Below, piece after piece: positions 26,290-35,489 of a DNA stretch of 64,000 nucleotides (the first letter of the stretch is position 1; every line of letters begins with the position of its first letter). Where the stretch lies: assembly GCF_000429865.1 (NCBI RefSeq), contig NZ_KE386978.1, positions 1 through 64,000 of the forward strand. Direction: 5' to 3'. Below the pieces are notes generated by a model. That model was not told the origin of the DNA. It saw only the letters and a list, made by a program, of their open reading frames with translations, and did no database searches. Origin of the DNA: Cucumibacter marinus DSM 18995. GTDB lineage: Bacteria > Pseudomonadota > Alphaproteobacteria > Rhizobiales > Devosiaceae. The translations under genes were made by a program, and so were the position numbers.

Positions 26290-27264
26290 ATGCGCGACCC
26301 ATATACCGTATTGGGTGTGCCGCGGTCTGCGGGCGACAAAGAGATCAAATCGGCCTATCGCAAGCTGGCCAAGGCCTATCACCCTGACCAAAACAAGGAC
26401 GATCCGAAGGCACAGGCGAAATTCGCCGAGGCCACGGCGGCCTATGACCTTTTGTCCGACAAGACCAAGCGCGGCCAGTTCGACCGTGGCGAGATCGATG
26501 CCGAAGGCAATCCCAAGTTCTCCGGCTTCGATTTTTCCGGCATGGGTGGCGGAATGGGCGGCGGCGCCGGCGGGGCCCGCGCCCGGCGTGGTGCCGGCGG
26601 ACAGACCGGCGGCCCGGGCGGCTTTTCGGCCGAAGACATTCTGCGCGAGTTCATGGGCGGTTTTTCGGGCGCCGGCATGGGCGGCGCCGGCCCGCGGCCC
26701 GGTGCAGGTGCCGGTTTCGGCGCCGGTCCCGGCGCAGGTGCTGCTTCGACCAAGGGTCAGGACCTCACGGCCTCGATCAAGGTGACGCTCGAGCAGGTGC
26801 ATTCGGGCGCCTCCGTGCCGGTGCGGCTGCAGAATGGCAAGACGCTCTCGGTCAAGCTGCCCAAGGATGCCGAAGACGGCCAGCAGGTGCGTCTGAAGGG
26901 CCAGGGCAGCCCCTCCCCGCTCGGCGGGCAGCCCGGTGATGCGATCGTCACCTTGCGGATGGAACGCCACAAGCGCTTCCGGCGGGAAGGACATGACTTG
27001 CGGGTCGATGTACCGATCACGCTCTACGAAGCGGTGTTGGGCGGCAAGATCCGCGTCCCGACGCTCGAGGGCGCGGTCGAACTCAACGTTCCCGCCGGGG
27101 TCGATACCAGCAAGGCGCTGCGCCTCAAGGGCAAGGGCCTTGCGGGCAAGGGCGATCTGATGGTCCGGCTCAATATCGTCCTTCCCGAAGGCGGGGATGC
27201 GGATCTCGAGAGCCTGATGCGGTTCTGGCGCGATCAGAAGACCTACAAGGTGCGCGACAACTAG
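26290..27264 (+). CDS. DnaJ-family co-chaperone without zinc domain (CbpA type)
   Basis: The 324-residue protein has a J domain at 1-68 with the HPD motif in YHPDQN, which stimulates DnaK ATPase. A long Gly/Ala-rich linker (about 80-155) follows, then the DnaJ C-terminal substrate-binding domains ([24 protein letters not shown]). The CxxCxGxG zinc repeats of DnaJ are absent, so it is a type II co-chaperone. The repetitive linker ([19 protein letters not shown]) is longer than in E. coli CbpA. It stands alone, divergent from pdxH. Confidence 0.92.
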   Translation: MRDPYTVLGVPRSAGDKEIKSAYRKLAKAYHPDQNKDDPKAQAKFAEATAAYDLLSDKTKRGQFDRGEIDAEGNPKFSGFDFSGMGGGMGGGAGGARARRGAGGQTGGPGGFSAEDILREFMGGFSGAGMGGAGPRPGAGAGFGAGPGAGAASTKGQDLTASIKVTLEQVHSGASVPVRLQNGKTLSVKLPKDAEDGQQVRLKGQGSPSPLGGQPGDAIVTLRMERHKRFRREGHDLRVDVPITLYEAVLGGKIRVPTLEGAVELNVPAGVDTSKALRLKGKGLAGKGDLMVRLNIVLPEGGDADLESLMRFWRDQKTYKVRDN

Positions 27265-27279
27265 GCCGCGCGCCGGCGC

Positions 27280-27660
27280 CTACATATTGTTGACATGCAG
27301 GATGTTGCCATCAGGGTCCTTGAACCAGGCCCCGCGCATGGGACCGGCACTGTGCACATTGCCGTCGAGCGTCATGCCCGGCAGGTCGGGATAACGCTCG
27401 AAAACGACCCCCGCTGCCTCGAGCTGATTCATGACCGCGTCGAAATCGTCTCCACACCCCCATACGGCGGCGTTGGCGCGATTGGTGCCGGCTTCTTCCG
27501 AAACATAGACAATCAGCCGGGTATCGCCCGTCCTGTAGGTGAGAACCGTCTCGAAGGGTTCGCCCTCGAGTTCCAGCCCGAGCATGCCGGAATAGAAATC
27601 GCGTGCCCTGCCGATATCCTTGACCGGGGCCATCGCGGAAGAGGCCTGGTCCTTGAACAT
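27280..27660 (-). CDS. VOC-family (glyoxalase-like) protein
   Basis: The 126-residue protein is a single vicinal-oxygen-chelate unit: IGRARDFYSGMLGLEL at about 15-30, then AAVWGCGDDFDAV and the C-terminal AWFKDPDGNILHV with an Asp/His-containing strand. Such proteins bind a divalent metal and act on small electrophiles or aromatic substrates, or merely bind them. Context gives no substrate. It is convergent with the DnaJ-type gene. Confidence 0.85.
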   Translation of the reverse strand: MFKDQASSAMAPVKDIGRARDFYSGMLGLELEGEPFETVLTYRTGDTRLIVYVSEEAGTNRANAAVWGCGDDFDAVMNQLEAAGVVFERYPDLPGMTLDGNVHSAGPMRGAWFKDPDGNILHVNNM

Positions 27661-27723
27661 GGCGTCCTCCTTTCAGAACGCCGATCATACCACACCCGGA
27701 AGTTCCGGGAGACAACTCGCTGG

Positions 27724-28680
27724 TCATCCGCGCGGCGCGGCGGCGCGGCGCAGGCGGTCGTTGATCGCTTCGCCGAGGCCCCGATCCGGGATCGGCATGA
27801 CGGCGATCTTGTCGGCGCCCGAGGCATCGAGCGCGCGCAGATGTGCGAATAGGTTGCGCGCGGCCTCTGCAAGGTCCCCGGTCTGGCTGAGGTTCAGTAT
27901 CGGCCCATCATGAGCGGGTGCTTCAGCGCCAAAGGCCAGCAAGACCTCGCCGGGTCCAACGTTTTCCGCATTGAGGCGCATTGAGGCCCGGGGGGCATAA
28001 TGCGAGGCCAACATGCCGGGCGAGCGAATACCGCCCTCGGGGTCGGCATCGCGCGGGGCGAAGCCGGTGACCTTGGCGATCTCCTCGCGGGCGATGGCGC
28101 CGGGCCGCAATTGCACCAGCATGTCGCCATCGACAGCGATGATGGTCGATTCAACGCCCGAATGGCAGGGTCCGCCATCGAGCACGGGCACCTGACCGTC
28201 GAAGCCTTCAATCACCGCATCTGCGGTTGTTGGCGACAACCGGCCGGACGGGTTGGCCGAGGGGGCAGCCAGAGGCATGCCGACCCTGGCGATCAGCTCT
28301 TGTGCAACCGGGTGGTCGGGCACGCGCAGCCCGATTGTCGGCAGCCCGGCCGTCACGAGATCGGACAGCGCCGCGTCGGCCCTTCGCGGCAGCACCAGGG
28401 TCAGCGGGCCGGGCCAGAACGCTTCTGCGAGCTTCAGCGCCAGTGGCGGAAACTCGGCGATGCCCTGCGCCATCTCAAGATCGGCACAATGGGCGATCAG
28501 CGGATTGAAGCGCGGCCGGCCCTTGGTCTCATAGAGTCTGAGCACCGCATCATCGTTCGCTGCGTCGGCGGCAAGGCCGTAAACGGTCTCGGTCGGCATG
28601 GCGACAATCCCGCCCTGCCGCAGGATCGACGCGGCGCGATCGAGGGTAACCTCAGGGGATGCGGTGACCGGTGTGTTCAT
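27724..28680 (-). CDS. L-threonylcarbamoyladenylate synthase (Sua5 type)
   Basis: The 318-residue product joins a YrdC domain (about 1-210) to a C-terminal Sua5 domain, linked by SPGMLASHYAP. YrdC hallmarks include PTETVYGLAADA near residue 29, KGRPRFNPL, and LAAPSANPSGRLSPTTA. The enzyme condenses threonine, bicarbonate and ATP for the t6A modification at tRNA position 37. The ATG at 28680 starts the conserved domain; a very long frame reaching 30027 is antisense to neighbours and rejected. It is divergent from the HDAC-family gene. Confidence 0.93.
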   Translation of the reverse strand: MNTPVTASPEVTLDRAASILRQGGIVAMPTETVYGLAADAANDDAVLRLYETKGRPRFNPLIAHCADLEMAQGIAEFPPLALKLAEAFWPGPLTLVLPRRADAALSDLVTAGLPTIGLRVPDHPVAQELIARVGMPLAAPSANPSGRLSPTTADAVIEGFDGQVPVLDGGPCHSGVESTIIAVDGDMLVQLRPGAIAREEIAKVTGFAPRDADPEGGIRSPGMLASHYAPRASMRLNAENVGPGEVLLAFGAEAPAHDGPILNLSQTGDLAEAARNLFAHLRALDASGADKIAVMPIPDRGLGEAINDRLRRAAAPRG

Positions 28681-28743
28681 CGACGCTGTTTGACAAGCGG
28701 GCTTCGCAAGGTCAAGAACACGGTAAGCAACCGGGACAGCGCC

Positions 28744-29682
28744 TTGACCACCCTTTTGTACGTTCAGCCCAACAGCGACGACCATGTGACCCCACCCGGT
28801 CACCCGGAGCGACCTGACCGCTTGAAGCGACTCAAGACGCTTTTCGACAGCGATCGGTTCGAGGGGATCGAGCGTCACGAGGTCGAACCGGCGGATTATG
28901 CCTTGGCCGAAACCGTGCATTCCGCCCATTTCATCGAACAGGTTCTGTCCACCCGGCCCGCCGAGGGCATCGCCCAGCTCGACCCGGACACCTATATCTC
29001 GCCAAAATCGCTCGAGGTGGCGAGTACAGCGCTGGGCGCGGCGCTGTCGGCGCTCGACAGCGTAATGCAGGGCGAGGCGAATAATGCCTTTTGCGCCATG
29101 CGTCCGCCGGGACATCATGCGGAGCGCGACAAGCCGATGGGGTTCTGCCTCGTCAACACCATTGCCGTTGCCGCGCATATGGCGCGCGAGAAACACGGGG
29201 CCGAGCGTGTGGCCATCGTCGATTTCGATGTTCACCACGGCAATGGCACGCAGAACATCTTCGAGACCGTGCCGGACGTCTTCTACGCCTCCAGCCATCA
29301 GGCTCCTCTTTACCCGGGTACCGGGGACGCCAGCGAAACCGGTGTCGGCAATATCGTGAATGTGCCGCTTGCCGCGCATAGCGACGGATCGGCGATGCGC
29401 GAGGCCTATAATGATCGCATCCTGCCGGCGCTGAATGCCTTTTCCCCCGATGTTCTCCTCGTCTCGGCCGGGTTTGACGCCGACACCCGCGACCCGCTGG
29501 CCCAGCTCGACTGGGGGCCTCAAGACTTCGCCTGGGTCACCGGAAAACTCATGGATATCGCGGAGCGGCGATGCTCGAACCGGCTGGTGTCCCTGCTTGA
29601 GGGTGGATATGACCTCGAAGGGCTCGCCGACGGGGTTGAAGCGCATCTCAACATGCTCTTCAAAGGCACGACAACTGGCTGA
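28744..29682 (+). CDS. Histone-deacetylase-family amidohydrolase
   Basis: The 312-residue protein shows RPPGHHAERDKPMGFC near residue 120, the zinc-binding VDFDVHHGNGTQ near 160 and SAGFDADTRDP near 245. These place it among bacterial class II HDAC-like enzymes that remove acetyl or acyl groups from amines such as acetylpolyamines. No ATG fits; a TTG at 28744 aligns with the usual N-terminus and has a weak GGGAC upstream. The next gene, xseB, starts nine bases after its stop, an arrangement frequent in alphaproteobacteria. Confidence 0.9.
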   Translation: MTTLLYVQPNSDDHVTPPGHPERPDRLKRLKTLFDSDRFEGIERHEVEPADYALAETVHSAHFIEQVLSTRPAEGIAQLDPDTYISPKSLEVASTALGAALSALDSVMQGEANNAFCAMRPPGHHAERDKPMGFCLVNTIAVAAHMAREKHGAERVAIVDFDVHHGNGTQNIFETVPDVFYASSHQAPLYPGTGDASETGVGNIVNVPLAAHSDGSAMREAYNDRILPALNAFSPDVLLVSAGFDADTRDPLAQLDWGPQDFAWVTGKLMDIAERRCSNRLVSLLEGGYDLEGLADGVEAHLNMLFKGTTTG

Positions 29683-29691
29683 GGAACGGGT

Positions 29692-29943
29692 ATGGCCGAG
29701 AACAAACACGCCGATATCGCGAAGCTGAGCTTCGAGGATGCGCTGAGCGAACTCGAAGGAATCGTCGGCAAGCTCGAAGGCGGCCAGGCGCCGCTGCAGG
29801 AATCCATAGATATCTATGAGCGCGGCGCCGCGCTCAAGGCGCATTGCGAGAAGCTGCTCAAGAGCGCTGAAGCCCGCATCGAGAAGATCACGCTCGGGGC
29901 GGATGGCACGCCAAAGGGAACCGAACCGCTCGACGCGGATTAA
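29692..29943 (+). CDS. xseB: Exodeoxyribonuclease VII small subunit
   Basis: The 83-residue protein matches XseB throughout: [20 protein letters not shown] near residue 8, [14 protein letters not shown] and a C-terminal [11 protein letters not shown]. With the large subunit XseA it degrades single-stranded DNA in mismatch repair and recombination. xseA is not in the window. It lies directly after the HDAC-family gene, probably co-transcribed. Confidence 0.93.
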   Translation: MAENKHADIAKLSFEDALSELEGIVGKLEGGQAPLQESIDIYERGAALKAHCEKLLKSAEARIEKITLGADGTPKGTEPLDAD

Positions 29944-30027
29944 TATAGCGCTGGCTTGTGCCGGCGCGCCTGCTATTTGGATACCAGGCGCAAGACAACG
30001 CGCGAACACAGTTTCTGGGGACGTCAT

Positions 30028-30588
30028 ATGAACCGCTCAGTCGCCATTCTGCTTGCCCTTGTGGTCATCCTGGCCGCGATCGTCATCTTCATGCTGGTGC
30101 CGAAAGGCACACCGCCCGAAGACAGTGCCGACGCAGGCGCCACAGTGGAAACAAGCCAGCCGGCAGTCGAAGAAGAACCCGCCCCCGAACCCGCTTCACA
30201 AGACGAGCAGGTTGTGGCCGGCGGGCTGACCGTGAGTGGGGCCTATGCGCCGCGCGCGCCCGAAGGCATGCGCAATGCCGCGGTGTTCTTCACGCTTTCC
30301 AATGACGGCGCCGGGCGGCAGCTCACCTCGGCAGCGACCAATGTCTCCTCAGGCGCGGAGCTGCACGAAACGGTGATGCAGAACGGTGTCGCCCATATGC
30401 GGGCGGTCGACATGATCCCGGTAGCATCGGGCGAAAGTGTCACATTCGGCCCCAATGGCCTGCACGTTATGATGATTGGGCTCGACCATGCCCTGCAGCC
30501 CGGCGACACGATCATTCTGTCTCTGGGTTTCGCCGATGGCGGCTCGGTCGAGGTCGAAGTGCCGGTGACCGACACTTCGGGCAACTGA
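30028..30588 (+). CDS. PCu(A)C-type periplasmic copper chaperone
   Basis: The 186-residue protein has an N-terminal membrane anchor or signal (residues ~5-26) and an acidic Pro/Glu linker (32-65). A DUF461/PCu(A)C domain follows, with the copper ligands in HETVMQNGVAHMRAVDMIPV and GLHVMMIG. Known: PCu(A)C delivers Cu(I) to the CuA or CuB site of cytochrome oxidase. The ATG at 30028 begins the hydrophobic helix and follows GGGGACGT. The SCO1 gene starts 28 bases downstream, so the two form a cytochrome-oxidase copper-loading pair. Confidence 0.88.
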   Translation: MNRSVAILLALVVILAAIVIFMLVPKGTPPEDSADAGATVETSQPAVEEEPAPEPASQDEQVVAGGLTVSGAYAPRAPEGMRNAAVFFTLSNDGAGRQLTSAATNVSSGAELHETVMQNGVAHMRAVDMIPVASGESVTFGPNGLHVMMIGLDHALQPGDTIILSLGFADGGSVEVEVPVTDTSGN

Positions 30589-30615
30589 TCGCACTCCAGT
30601 CGGGGATACATCACG

Positions 30616-31221
30616 GTGAGCCTTCGCAGCCTCAGGCTGATTCTCTGGTCGCTGGTCGGGATCGTTTTGGTCGCGGCCACAGTTCTGTTCGTCTGGCGTC
30701 AGGTCGAGGGCCGGCCCGTCGTGCCCCGGCAGCTGGGCGGCGAATTTGCGCTTCAGATGGCGAGCGGCGGCACCTTCACCGATGAGGACCTCAAGGGCAC
30801 GCCGACACTCATGTTTTTCGGCTACACCTTCTGTCCTGATGTTTGTCCTACGACCCTGTTCGAATCGACCACGTGGCGGAACGAACTCGATCTCACCCCG
30901 GACGATCTCAGGATCGTTTTCGTGTCCGTCGATCCCGAGCGCGATACGCCGGAACTCATTGCCAACTACCTGACGAGCTTCCCCGGCGAAGTGGTCGGGT
31001 TGACCGGCGACCAGAGCGCTATCGACCAGATCTCGACCGCCTACGGCGTTGTCGCGGAGAAGGTCGATGCCGAAGGGGCGAGCGACTATCTCGTCAATCA
31101 CACGGCAACCGTCTTCATGCTCGACGAGAACGGGCAATTCGCCGGCACGATTGCCTATGGCGAAAACCGCGATACGGCGCTTGCAAAGTTACGCCGGTTG
31201 ACCGGTACCGATGCCGGATAG
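30616..31221 (+). CDS. SCO1/SenC-family copper chaperone/thiol reductase
   Basis: The 201-residue protein starts at GTG and has one N-terminal membrane helix (residues ~9-28). A thioredoxin fold follows with the metal-binding FCPDVCP motif near residue 75 and the conserved distal histidine in VNHTATVFMLD. SCO proteins prepare the CuA centre of cytochrome c oxidase. It follows the PCu(A)C gene and overlaps the next gene, tlyA, by 11 bases. Confidence 0.92.
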   Translation: MSLRSLRLILWSLVGIVLVAATVLFVWRQVEGRPVVPRQLGGEFALQMASGGTFTDEDLKGTPTLMFFGYTFCPDVCPTTLFESTTWRNELDLTPDDLRIVFVSVDPERDTPELIANYLTSFPGEVVGLTGDQSAIDQISTAYGVVAEKVDAEGASDYLVNHTATVFMLDENGQFAGTIAYGENRDTALAKLRRLTGTDAG

Positions 31222-31954
31222 GCAGCGCCTCGACGTCGCGCTCGAGAAACGCGGGCTCGCCCGTTCCCGGGCGCGCGCGGCGGATGCAATCCGGCGCGGC
31301 ACGGTGATGGTCAACGGCCGCGCGGCGCTCAAGCCCGGCCAGAACGTAACCGAGGCCGACGAAATCACCATTGCGGATCCTGCGTCGCGCTATGTATCGC
31401 GGGCAGCACTCAAGCTGATCGCCGGGCTCGATGCGGCAGGGATCGGGGTTGAAGGCAGGATCTGTCTTGACCTTGGTGCCTCGACCGGCGGATTCACCCA
31501 GGTGCTCATCGAGCGCGGTGCGGCCCGCGTCTTTGCCGTCGATGTCGGGCACGACCAGCTCGACCCCGAGGTCGCGGAGAACCCGTCCGTCATTGAACTC
31601 GAAGGCACGGACGCCAGGAACCTGACCCGTTCCGAGATCCCTGATCCGCCCGATTTGCTGGTCTGCGATGCCAGCTTCATCTCACTCGAAAAATTGCTCC
31701 CGGCGGCGTTGGCGCTGTGCGCGGCCAGGGCCGAGGCTGTTCTTCTCATCAAGCCGCAATTCGAGGTCGGGCGCGAGAATGTCGGCAAGGGCGGCATCGT
31801 GCGGGACCGCACCGCAATCGATGCCGCGGTGAGCCGGGTCATCGGTTTCATGGCCGAGAAGGGCTGGCGGCATCTGATTACTGCCCCCTCGCCCATTGAC
31901 GGCGGGGACGGGAATACCGAATTCATAGCGGCATTCGCGTGCGGCAAAGCCTGA
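31211..31954 (+). CDS. tlyA: TlyA-family rRNA 2'-O-methyltransferase
   Basis: The protein has 247 residues. An N-terminal S4 RNA-binding domain (RLDVALEKRGLARSRARAAD, then VNGRAALKPG) is followed by an FtsJ-like Rossmann domain with the SAM motif LDLGASTGGFTQVL near residue 88. LVCDASFISL and LIKPQFEVGRENVGKGG follow. TlyA methylates ribose in 16S and/or 23S rRNA; some homologues are called haemolysin A. It overlaps the SCO1 gene by 11 bases, suggesting one transcript. Confidence 0.92.
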   Translation: MPDRQRLDVALEKRGLARSRARAADAIRRGTVMVNGRAALKPGQNVTEADEITIADPASRYVSRAALKLIAGLDAAGIGVEGRICLDLGASTGGFTQVLIERGAARVFAVDVGHDQLDPEVAENPSVIELEGTDARNLTRSEIPDPPDLLVCDASFISLEKLLPAALALCAARAEAVLLIKPQFEVGRENVGKGGIVRDRTAIDAAVSRVIGFMAEKGWRHLITAPSPIDGGDGNTEFIAAFACGKA

Positions 31955-32007
31955 TCCTTAACGCTTGCCGCGCACAATGGCACGTCGTTTCCATTCGCCC
32001 GGCCAAT

Positions 32008-32343
32008 ATGATCAAGCTTTTCATCATCATCGCTGCCCTCATGATCTTCGTGGTTGGCGCCATCACCGCGCCGACCCCGATCCCGATCGGCGTGCCGCTG
32101 ATGGCGCTTTCGTTGTTCATGCTGATCTCGGTGAGCAATACGGCGCGCCGGGCGGTCAAGCGCGCACGATATCGCTGGGAGCGGCTCGACGGGTGGATCA
32201 TCTGGCTGGAGGACCGTGCCAAGGGAAAGGTTGGCGACACGCTCAAGAACACCCGTCCGCGCCGGCGAAAACCGGGTCCGCGCCCGCCAAAGACCGGCTC
32301 CGGGGACAACCGGTCGGACGATAACGCCAATGGAAATGCCTAG
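32008..32343 (+). CDS. Small membrane protein, unknown
   Basis: The 111-residue protein has two hydrophobic stretches (IKLFIIIAALMIFVVGAI and IGVPLMALSLFMLISVS) and a basic tail rich in Arg, Lys and Pro. The first part (TAPTPIPIGVPL) resembles short two-helix membrane proteins of unknown role. The ATG at 32008 sits right before the first helix; a frame opening at 31939 overlaps tlyA and adds an unlikely leader. It is convergent with ribB, only three bases apart. Confidence 0.6.
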   Translation: MIKLFIIIAALMIFVVGAITAPTPIPIGVPLMALSLFMLISVSNTARRAVKRARYRWERLDGWIIWLEDRAKGKVGDTLKNTRPRRRKPGPRPPKTGSGDNRSDDNANGNA

Positions 32344-32346
32344 GGG

Positions 32347-33468
32347 TTAGTCGCGGTCGAAGATTTCGGTATCCGCGATCTCGATGCCGAAACCCGACAG
32401 CCCGACATAGTGCCGGCTGCGGGATGCCAGCAGGTGAATGCGGCGCACGCCGACATCCTTCAGGATCTGGGCGCCGAGTCCGATCTCGCGCCATTCCTCT
32501 TCGCGTGCCTTGGCACTGTCATGGCCTTCATAGGCAGGCCGGGCATTGTCACCATGCTCTGAGACACCGGCGGTGCCTTCGCGCAGATACACAAGCACGC
32601 CCCTGCCCGCCTCGGCGATCTCCTTGAGCGCGCCATCGAGCGACTGGCGCTTGCCGAACACGTCCTCGACGATGTTCTCGCGCTGAAGGCGCACAGGCAC
32701 AGGATCCGATCCGCCGATATCGCCGATCACCACCGCCAGGTGCTGCACGCGATCAAAGGGCGTCGAATAGGCATGGGCCACTGCCTTGCCGACTACGGTC
32801 TGCATCGGGAAGCTGCCGACGCGCTCGACGAGTTTTTCGCGGCGCTGGCGATAGGCGATCATATCGGAGACCGACACGTAGCGCAGATTGTGCTCTTCGG
32901 CGAAGGCCTTGACGTCCGGCCCGCGCTTGACGGTGCCATCGTCATTGACCAGTTCGCAGATCACCCCGACTTCGGGCAGTTCGGCCATGCGGCAGAGATC
33001 AACCGCGGCCTCGGTATGGCCCGAGCGCATCAGCACCCCGCCGCGCCGGGCGACCAGCGGAAAGATGTGGCCGGGCCGTGCGAAATCGGCGGCGCCGACA
33101 TTGTCATTGGTGAGCGCCCGGACGGTTGCCGTGCGATCATCGGCGGAAATGCCGGTCGTCGTGCCGTGCCGAAAATCCACCGAGACGGTGAAGGCCGTCG
33201 AAAGCGGTGCGTCGTTCTGGGCGACCATCGGGTCGAGATGCAGGTCCCGGGCGCGCTCGGCGGTCAGCGGCGCGCAGACGATGCCGCAGGTGTGGCGGAT
33301 GATGAAGGCCATTTTCTGCGCCGTCGCAGCACTGGCGGCCATGACCAGGTCGCCTTCGTTCTCGCGGTCGTCATCGTCGGTGACAACCACCATCTCGCCC
33401 GCCGCAATGGCAGCAATGGCTGCCTGGACGGCAGCGTCGCGCTTCTGGTCTTCGGTCATGTCGCTCAT
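32347..33468 (-). CDS. ribB: 3,4-dihydroxy-2-butanone-4-phosphate synthase with decayed GTP-cyclohydrolase II domain (RibBX)
   Basis: The 373-residue protein has an intact RibB domain at 1-205, with VVTDDDDRENEGDLV, GIVCAPL, RPGHIFPL and RSGHTEAAVDL. RibB converts ribulose 5-phosphate to the four-carbon riboflavin precursor. The C-terminal half aligns with RibA, but the zinc-binding cysteine motif is gone: where RibA has a Cys-rich segment, this has VRLQRENIVEDVFGKRQSL with no Cys, so cyclohydrolase activity is very unlikely. Known: such RibBX hybrids occur in proteobacteria. It lies one base after aroC on the same strand. Confidence 0.92.
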   Translation of the reverse strand: MSDMTEDQKRDAAVQAAIAAIAAGEMVVVTDDDDRENEGDLVMAASAATAQKMAFIIRHTCGIVCAPLTAERARDLHLDPMVAQNDAPLSTAFTVSVDFRHGTTTGISADDRTATVRALTNDNVGAADFARPGHIFPLVARRGGVLMRSGHTEAAVDLCRMAELPEVGVICELVNDDGTVKRGPDVKAFAEEHNLRYVSVSDMIAYRQRREKLVERVGSFPMQTVVGKAVAHAYSTPFDRVQHLAVVIGDIGGSDPVPVRLQRENIVEDVFGKRQSLDGALKEIAEAGRGVLVYLREGTAGVSEHGDNARPAYEGHDSAKAREEEWREIGLGAQILKDVGVRRIHLLASRSRHYVGLSGFGIEIADTEIFDRD

Positions 33469-33469
33469 T

Positions 33470-34591
33470 CTATTCGCCGTCCGCCGGGAAGCCGATGCCC
33501 GCCTCGCGCCCGGTCTGGCCGCGATGCCTGAGGTAATGGTCGGCCAGTACCAGCGCCATCATCGCCTCGCCGATCGGCACGGCGCGAATACCGACGCAGG
33601 GGTCGTGACGGCCCTTGGTGACGATGTCCGTGTCCTGGTTCTCGGTGGTCACCGTCTCGCGCGGGGTTAGAATCGAGGAGGTCGGCTTGACCGCAAAGCG
33701 TGCCACAACCGGATCGCCGTTTGAAATGCCGCCCAGGATGCCCCCGGCCTTGTTCGATTTGAAATAGGGCATGGCGGGACCGGCGCGCATTTCGTCGGCA
33801 TTGGCTTCACCGGTCAGTTCGGCAGCTTCGAAGCCGGCGCCGATCTCGACCGCCTTGACGGCGTTAATGCTCATCATGGCCGAGGCGATATCCTGATCGA
33901 GCTTGCCATAGACCGGGGCACCGAGGCCGACCGGCACGTTCTCGGCCACGACCTCGATGATGGCGCCGACGGAGGAGCCGGCCTTGCGGACACCGTCGAG
34001 ATATTCGGCCCAGTGTTCAGCAGCGACCGGATCAGCACAGAAGAAGGGATTGTTGTCGACTTCATCCCAGTCGAAATTCGCATAGTCGATCTTGTGCGGG
34101 CCGATCTGCACCAGCGAGGCGCGAATGACGATATCCGGGATCACGAGCCGGGCGACGGCGCCGGCGGCAACCCGGGCCGCGGTTTCGCGCGCCGAAGAGC
34201 GCCCGCCGCCGCGATAGTCGCGGATGCCGTATTTCTGTTGATAGGTGAAATCGGCATGGCCGGGCCGGTACTTGTCCCGGATCTCCGAATAATCCTTGGA
34301 GCGCTGATCGACATTCTCGATCATCAGCGAGATCGGCGTCCCCGTGGTGCGCAATCCGCCGGTGCGTTCGTCCTCGAACACGCCGGAGAGAATCTTCACC
34401 TGGTCAGGCTCGCGGCGCTGGGTGGTAAAGCGCGACTGGCCGGGGCGACGGCGGTCCATATGGTGCTGGATATCGGCCTCGGAAATCGCCAGACCCGGCG
34501 GGCAGCCATCGACCACCGCGCCTAGCGCCGGCCCGTGGCTTTCGCCCCAGGTGGTGAAGCGAAACAGATGGCCGAATGAATTGTGGGACAT
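33470..34591 (-). CDS. aroC: Chorismate synthase
   Basis: The 373-residue length is normal. Signatures are [18 protein letters not shown] at the N-terminus, [13 protein letters not shown] near residue 48, [20 protein letters not shown] near 125, and a C-terminal stretch with [17 protein letters not shown]. The enzyme forms chorismate from EPSP using reduced FMN, the last common step to aromatic amino acids. It is the first gene of a short aroC-ribB transcript. Confidence 0.95.
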   Translation of the reverse strand: MSHNSFGHLFRFTTWGESHGPALGAVVDGCPPGLAISEADIQHHMDRRRPGQSRFTTQRREPDQVKILSGVFEDERTGGLRTTGTPISLMIENVDQRSKDYSEIRDKYRPGHADFTYQQKYGIRDYRGGGRSSARETAARVAAGAVARLVIPDIVIRASLVQIGPHKIDYANFDWDEVDNNPFFCADPVAAEHWAEYLDGVRKAGSSVGAIIEVVAENVPVGLGAPVYGKLDQDIASAMMSINAVKAVEIGAGFEAAELTGEANADEMRAGPAMPYFKSNKAGGILGGISNGDPVVARFAVKPTSSILTPRETVTTENQDTDIVTKGRHDPCVGIRAVPIGEAMMALVLADHYLRHRGQTGREAGIGFPADGE

Positions 34592-34669
34592 GAAAGACTG
34601 GTCCAGTTGGCCGCCGAATGGGTTCGCGCTGTTCTAGGGAGCGCGGGCCATGCCGTCAATCGCGAGGGT

Positions 34670-34810
34670 GGAGAGGGAGGGTCCCCCGTCCCGTCCTCGC
34701 CCTTCGACAGGCTCAGGATGAGGGCATGAGGCAATTGCTACAGACAACCACCTGTCACCCCGGCGAAAGCCGGATTCACCGCAGAGAATGTGGCGAGGTT
34801 CATCCAGGAA
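34670..34810. repeat. Dispersed-type intergenic repeat relics
   Basis: The gap between aroC and the phosphatase contains CCCTTCGACAGGCTCAGGAT, followed by TCACCCCGGCGAAAGCCGG. Both are motifs I recognise as highly repeated intergenic sequences in many alphaproteobacteria. No gene is visible here. A related CCTTCGA/GGATGAG pair recurs at 38020-38110. Confidence 0.5.
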
Positions 34811-34838
34811 TTCAGCGCCACCCAGACCGAGTTCGGCC

Positions 34839-35468
34839 TCAGGCCGAGTTGGCCAGCTCCGAGGCGTGGATGACCATGCGGTCGGGGGTGAAGTGGATGA
34901 CGCTGTCTTGCGGGGTCGGCCAGTTGACGATCTCGAGCACCGGCACATCGTAAAAGATCTGCCGCAGGGCGCGCATGATGCCGCCATGGGCGACGATTAC
35001 CATCGGGCGGTCAATCGAGGCGGCGAAGGGCTTCACGCGTTCGGTGAGGTCGGCATAGCTTTCTCCGCCCTCCGGCCGGTAGTGCCAGAAACTCGCGTCG
35101 CGCTCACCGGTGGCCGGCACGCCTTCGGCGGCCAGCTCGTGCCACATCCGCCCTTCCATCACCCCGAAAGTGATCTCCAGCAGACGATCATCGAGATCGA
35201 CGGCCGGCAATTCGCCCTCAAAGGCAGCCCTGACCCGTTCCATGGTTTCGCGGGTGCGCCCGAGTGGCGAGGCGCGCCAGTTGAAGTCCGCCGGGTCATG
35301 GCCGTTGTGCGCCATCAGGTCACGCAATAGCGGGCCATTGGCATCGGCCTGGGCCTGGCCCTTTGGGTTTAGCGGAATATCGCGCTGGCCCTGATAGCGG
35401 CCTTCGGCATTCCAATCGGTCTCACCGTGCCGGATGAAATAGATGTCCGGTCGCGTTGCTATGGTCAT
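34839..35468 (-). CDS. Histidine phosphatase (phosphoglycerate mutase-like)
   Basis: The 209-residue protein shows the catalytic IRHGETDWNAEGR near residue 12, SPLGRTRETM near 67, acid catalyst region LLEITFGVMEGR and VIVAHGGIMRAL near 153. Cofactor-independent small-molecule phosphatases of this kind act on sugar phosphates or nucleotides; the substrate is not evident. The ATG at 35468 is preferred to a TTG two codons earlier. It follows fabI by 21 bases on the same strand, a linkage common in Hyphomicrobiales. Confidence 0.88.
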   Translation of the reverse strand: MTIATRPDIYFIRHGETDWNAEGRYQGQRDIPLNPKGQAQADANGPLLRDLMAHNGHDPADFNWRASPLGRTRETMERVRAAFEGELPAVDLDDRLLEITFGVMEGRMWHELAAEGVPATGERDASFWHYRPEGGESYADLTERVKPFAASIDRPMVIVAHGGIMRALRQIFYDVPVLEIVNWPTPQDSVIHFTPDRMVIHASELANSA

Positions 35469-35489
35469 GATCAATCGGCAGGCCGGGGC

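Noticed and set aside
28681-30027. Very long minus-strand open frame extending the threonylcarbamoyladenylate synthase by ~450 residues
   Set aside because: It is antisense to the HDAC-family gene, xseB and the PCu(A)C start; the conserved YrdC domain begins at the ATG at 28680.
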